Of a DNA stretch of 64,000 nt, positions 59,470-64,000 are shown in pieces. The notes under the pieces are model-generated. The model did not search any database and had not been told where the DNA came from. It saw nothing but the letters and a program-made list of their open reading frames with translations. Position numbers and translations under genes: made by a program. Positions within the stretch are counted from its first letter, which is position 1. Each line of letters begins with the position of its first letter. This DNA comes from Schistocephalus solidus (Eukaryota; Platyhelminthes; Cestoda; Diphyllobothriidea; Diphyllobothriidae): contig WEDG01001004.1 in NCBI GenBank assembly GCA_017591395.1, positions 1 through 64,000 on the forward strand, written 5' to 3'.

Positions 59470-59700
59470 CCAGCCACCACACAGCAACTAGTAGAAGAAT
59501 AGGAAGATAAATAATTACAGAAGAGACAAAGAAGACTGAAATAGTCGTTTCTGGCTTATAAGCAGTCGGCAGCCTGTCATACCCAAAGCCAGGTGGTGCA
59601 CTACCCAAGGATCAAACCCGCGAGCCTATGATCAGATGTCAAATGCTCCAACCGCTGAGTCATGAGGATGGCTTGGTGAAAACGGCTAAGAAGACAACAT
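59470..59700 (-). mobile_element. tRNA-derived SINE with both pol III boxes
   Basis: On the minus strand, TGACTCAGCGGTTGG (59662-59648) matches the A box of a tRNA promoter and GGGTTTGATCC (59619-59609) matches the B box, spaced as in a tRNA gene. No cloverleaf can be completed, so it is a SINE head rather than a tRNA. The body continues to the left through gtcatacccaaagccaggtg. Ends are not fixed; the left one is somewhere past 59.47 kb. RNA polymerase III would be expected to transcribe it leftward. Confidence 0.7.
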
Positions 59701-60660
59701 TTTCATTCCAGTCTTTCGTGTTTTTGCCAGCAATATTCAGCTGCATATGCTGAAATATGTTTATAGTTTAACAATTGACTTAATGGGATTTAAAGATGGA
59801 GTATATTGCAGCTCAGTCTCATGATAGGTCAATCACATCTGGATGTTAGTTTTTAAACGAGCTTATTTTAGACCACAGGCGAATATCATACTATGAAAAT
59901 ATTCATTGTTCACACTGAGTTACAATGACCTTATGAATTCCAGCATATTCAATCGAGAACATACACCAGGTTTATTTTATTTCACTCATTTCATAAAAAA
60001 ATCGCCTTCTTTAAGGGGTGTATCTTCCGGTTTGAAACATTGGTCCATATTGTCGATTAATTGAAATGATATTGACCGTTTAATTTCCATGGAAAATTTC
60101 CAAATCTTCATGCTGTATACATCTTGTGTAAAGAAAATCAAACATTTCTCTGCTCGTTATGGGCGTGATAACATAGTTTTCATACAGGGGTTTAGTGCAT
60201 GTGGATCGTTTTTATATTTTCAATGCATTATTACTACATTCACGAGTACTATAGATCATGAATTATGATTTCGACTTCCTTAGAACACTCCTTATTTTAA
60301 TCTTTTTACAATCGAAACCAAGTACTTCTTCATGCATAAAATCTCACAAACGCGTAAAGTCCGAAAAACGAGCATAGGAAAGAATGTGATTGTGAAAATG
60401 TGCAAGGAAATCTATTTAAAATGTATCATTACATCGAAAGTCAATGTGAAACATGACTAATAATTAAGTCACCATTTTTTAAAGATTAAGATTTTAACAG
60501 GTGGTCTAAAAGAAGCACGTTTAATAAACACCATCCTGTCGTAATTTAACTATGTTAATTAAGGTATTCGAATATAAAACGCATTCCTGAAATTCGCTTG
60601 CAATTAATTTCGATACCAATCTGCTGTATTAGTGAATTGAATCAAGCAAAATGCTAAAAA

Positions 60661-60680
60661 ATATTATATATATATATATA
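60661..60680. repeat. short (AT)n tract
   Basis: About 20 bases of alternating A and T within the segment that is absent from B'. Confidence 0.8.
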
Positions 60681-62639
60681 AAATCAGCGTAAAACGTGTA
60701 AAATATATGGGTTTTGTTTTATTAGAACTGTCAAAAATTTCGCTATTTTTGTTTCAAAAATCTAGAAATATGCACAAAAGGAAGGTATTGGTTGCCGAAA
60801 AATAAATATTATACCCAACTCAGCATGTCGAATAGGTATGCGGACTGCGAATAGAAAATGTCTGGTGTTTCCCTATTCCTGGGTGAATTGCGCTTTGCAT
60901 CATGGTCACTTTACAAGTGATTTGTTTACTTTTGCCGTCAGAGGGCCTGAATCACATTACATCATTCTGACATGGGCAAGTTCAATTACTGAGCTTGCTG
61001 TTGTTTGGATGCACTTTTAGAAAACCTACTCCATTTTAGGCAGTTAATTTATTGTGCATTTTGAGTGATTTTTCATTGCAACTATAAATGGAATAATATT
61101 TCATAAAAAAGGTTATCTTTTCGTTTCACAGAAGATTCTTTAAAAAATCATATCGAATTCAAAGGATGAAACTGCAAATCTGGATCTCATTGGTTTTTAA
61201 AATTCCCGATTAATGTTCAGCTCGATCTGCAATTGCACTTTAATTCCGGTTTATATTTCTTAAGTTTCTATGCAAACCATGTTAATATAAGCAAGCACAT
61301 TTATATACCACTATGAAGATTCAAAATCATGTTCATAGCCTTTGCAATTAATGTGGACTATGACATTTAATTCATGTGCTTTTAATGGACCATGAACTCC
61401 CATAATAGGCCATAAATAGAAATGTTTGTGTTTTGGGGGCCTTGTGCGACCGCCTTAACGAACCACACATCCGGATAAAAATGGGGAACTTGCCATAAAT
61501 TTAAGGAAAGTGTAATATATCCATGTCTTGAAGCTAGCATTGAACTGAAGATTCGGTCCAATCATGAGCCTAACCTAAACGCCGACCTTGACTAGCTACT
61601 TAAACATTATCCCAAGGTTAACAATAACCGTTAACTTAATCGTTAACATGAAGTTTATGGAAGTGAGTGCAAAGCCGCATGCACTGCGGTTTTTTTCCCT
61701 TCTCATTTGTAGGTGGCTATAAAGCGTATTTTTATAAATTTATAAATATATTTGATTCATTCGAGTTTATACTTCACATACGACTTATGTTTCCACACAC
61801 AAGTACTGCTTGCTAGTATTTAATAAAATTAATTTCCAAATGTATAAGGCCACTGAAAGGCATCAGGACAATTCATAATAGTTATGGATATAAGATTTAA
61901 TGAAGAAGTGCTATGCCCACATTTGCAGTGATGCGCATTCGACAGCTGGTCAGGGGATAAAAGACTACAAAAATCTGCATTTATTCTAATTTAACTTTAA
62001 GGTCAAGGTGCGCAGGTCAATTTTCGAAAGCTTAGTAAAATTTCAAATGCTGAACGTATGTCTTCGTTTCCTGCTGATTTTATTGGCTTGATTGTTGGTT
62101 AATGTTTGCATTTAATAACCATTTCTAAAATCGGCATACCTGTGGTATTTGTATTTAAAAATAGGTGGAACTATACAGTCCCATAGAGTTCACTTGACAT
62201 AGCCTCATTTCTCGTTCTCAACATTGAATGAATTTTGTCATTTATTGCTATATTCATAGGCTAAAGTTTGGATTACTACATAAATTTGGCTGTTTTATTT
62301 TTCAAAAGGTGAAAATATTCATTAACATAGTGCTAAACTCAACGAAACCTCAATTGCCGTCCTTATAAATCCACGTTAAAAAGTAAAAAATATAAAGCAT
62401 GCACATATAATTTAAGTTGAAAACTTAAAATTATTATTAATTTCCACAATTAGTTGTTTTAAATAACCACTTTTACTGTCGACCAGTTGGAAATCAATAT
62501 AAGCATAACATTTTTAATATGCGTAACATGCGTAAATTGCACTCATAGTTTGACCAACAACATTAATTCGTCGAAATCCAACTGTCTCGGGTCCCAAACG
62601 TTGCTTGATAAAACCTAGAAGTCTAAATATGGATTCAAA

Positions 62640-63480
62640 GCTAAAGATGTAACCACTTTATAGAACTACAATGAATTCATGATGTAGTTTGGGTCTATTT
62701 TATCTATACTCGGTAACCTGTAGGATGGTCACATATCCCATGTTACCTCTCAGGATTGCAAACGTTTCGACTTACTTGTTCATATGGTCGCTAGCAAGGC
62801 TATCGACAGACAGAAACGTAATCAAAAACTTCTCCTAAAAAATGCTCTCATACGCAGACGCCAAGTTGACGTTGCTATGGACTTTTTGTACACGGGTGAT
62901 TTCAACTATAAAATATTGGAAGCAAAACGCCTCTCTTAGCATATCAAGAGTCCTCCTATCTTAGTTAAATAGTTTTCAACAATTGAGGTGGACTCAATCT
63001 TTGCTCAAGGAGATCACACTTCTTGTTATTTGGAAACGACAATATGCTTCCTTTGTTGAGATCCTACATCAATGGAGCGAATAAATGGGTCCTTCCAATC
63101 ATAAAATGCTTAACCTTATATTCCTAAGTCTGGTCATATTTCCACTAACCTCAACGCACTGTTTAATTTATCTCCTCAGCTGCTCAGTTTTCTCAGCTCC
63201 TCCAATCCACCTTCTTTTTTCATTTCCCCCATGGCTGATTAATGAAATGTCCCGTGCTTTTAGACCACCTGTTATGTCCGCAACCCAGTCTAAAGCATTT
63301 ATGCCGTCCAACCCATCAAAAGCACTTGGACCAATAGCTTTCCATCTTGAACTCCGTTCTCCAGACCTCTCCCTAAAAAATTCCAAGCCAGTCCGCAGAA
63401 ATTGCGTACTTCAAAAACAAAATCTGTCATCATATCAATTTAAAGACAACTTATTTAATCTTCACTAATTTAGCTCGTCT
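62640..63480 (+). other. coding-like segment at the 3' end of block B
   Basis: The best frame is 63085-63468, preceded in another frame by RRRQVDVAMDFLYTGDFNYK (62.85-62.91 kb). PSNPSKALGPIAFHLELRS near 63.32 kb could be LINE RT fingers, and the frame ends in a Gln/Asn-rich stretch. The equivalent part of B' is aligned but broken. I do not recognise it with confidence; a decayed LINE is the most likely reading. Confidence 0.3.
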
Positions 63481-63650
63481 TATAACTGCACGGGTCATCT
63501 TATACCCCAATTTTATCACCTAAGGCAGGTCGTCCGAAGGACACAAATCCAACCCAGACCAAAAAGCAAGGTACTGCAGTTCTATTAAATCGCATGCTGC
63601 GTTTTCTAAAACTAACCAACACTCTCTAGCAGGCAAATAACACTAACCAA

Positions 63651-64000
63651 GTTATTCCGATACTTTTCGGTGACCGTCTGCTATGCAGGTTTTATTTTTA
63701 TTTCTTTTCGGGGAGACGGAAACAAGCTAGTCAGTATTCATTCTAGCTAGGCGGAGACTGATGCTGTCGTCGCTGGAGATTGTGTCTTTGGTTCGCCGTA
63801 TGCATAGCTCACAGAAGCCACTTGCAGGACACGGAACAAGAAAGGCCAACAAGTAGTATAGGCAGCTTTGCTCTTAATACAAGAAGAGCATACGATCCAT
63901 TGCCTTTAAAACATAGCACTAATCTGAACCCTTCATTCAACCGTCACTGAAAACCAAAATGTAAATATTTTTTCCCACAGATGTCGGTTCTTGTTCAGGT
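63651..64000. other. unassigned sequence beyond block B
   Basis: Alignment with B' stops near 63.65 kb. What follows is slightly GC-richer, with no recognised gene or repeat partner in the window. Confidence 0.4.

Larger units (their letters stand above)
55142..63650 (+). repeat. 3' segment of repeat block B
   Basis: About 8.5 kb of AT-rich repeat, aligning with block A over 55.14-58.66 kb and with B' over 58.07-63.65 kb. It contains an internal duplication (55.99-56.32 and 57.09-57.41 kb), a SINE (59.5-59.7 kb) and 1.8 kb without a partner in B' (60.34-62.16 kb), part of which resembles 34.03-34.3 kb. The frame 58135-58500 is broken by stops in B' and is not called as a gene. Confidence 0.75.

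Noticed and set aside
59609..59662. possible tRNA gene
   Set aside because: A and B boxes are present but no acceptor or anticodon stem can be paired; it is the head of a SINE.
63168..63386. 72-codon minus-strand open frame
   Set aside because: It overlaps a longer plus-strand frame and the opposite copy at 53.0-53.2 kb is equally open; no motif supports coding on either side, so it is not called.

Overview
The window is AT-rich eukaryotic DNA with no long host gene. It is mostly decayed retroelements, an AT-rich repeat landscape, one tandem satellite array and a small family of three-exon genes. The retroelements point to a parasitic flatworm (Platyhelminthes). Over 35.85-37.68 kb an RTE-like LINE keeps the recognisable order of the flatworm RTE C-terminal half, ending in a Thr/Pro-rich tail with a degenerate zinc-finger-like segment. 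Several CR1/jockey-like reverse transcriptases and two Penelope-like fragments accompany it. Class and genus are not resolved; this is inference from remembered families, not a search.

Layout. 0-5 kb: minus-strand LINE fragments and a diverged direct repeat. 5-12.7 kb: mostly unassigned AT-rich DNA with a Penelope-like RT fragment at 10.0-10.56 kb. 12.8-18.1 kb: four LINE pseudogenes. 18.1-23.0 kb: a satellite of about 354 bp per unit, with 2-3 units in one orientation and 11 in the other, ending in (AT)n. Each plus-strand unit folds as a type I hammerhead ribozyme, and several central units keep the whole catalytic core. 23.1-28.0 kb: a repeat block carrying an apparently intact gene for a 201-residue secreted protein of unknown family (copy A). 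28.0-29.85 kb: six strongly diverged satellite units, then (AT)n and a third block whose gene (copy C) is almost wholly deleted. 34.9-47.65 kb: LINE, RTE and Penelope-like pseudogenes. 48.5-49.3 kb: a diverged inverted paralogue of the gene (copy D). 49.6-53.5 kb and 53.6-63.65 kb: two copies of the repeat block; the second carries gene copy B, with a frameshift, and a tRNA-derived SINE with both internal promoter boxes.

The two notable systems are the hammerhead-bearing satellite and the secreted gene family. In copies A and C they lie in the same order (satellite, (AT)n, gene), so they appear to have been duplicated as one unit. In the A/B pair exon 2 has diverged mainly at amino-acid-changing sites while exon 3 is nearly unchanged. 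No dedicated link in function between satellite and gene can be shown from the sequence alone.
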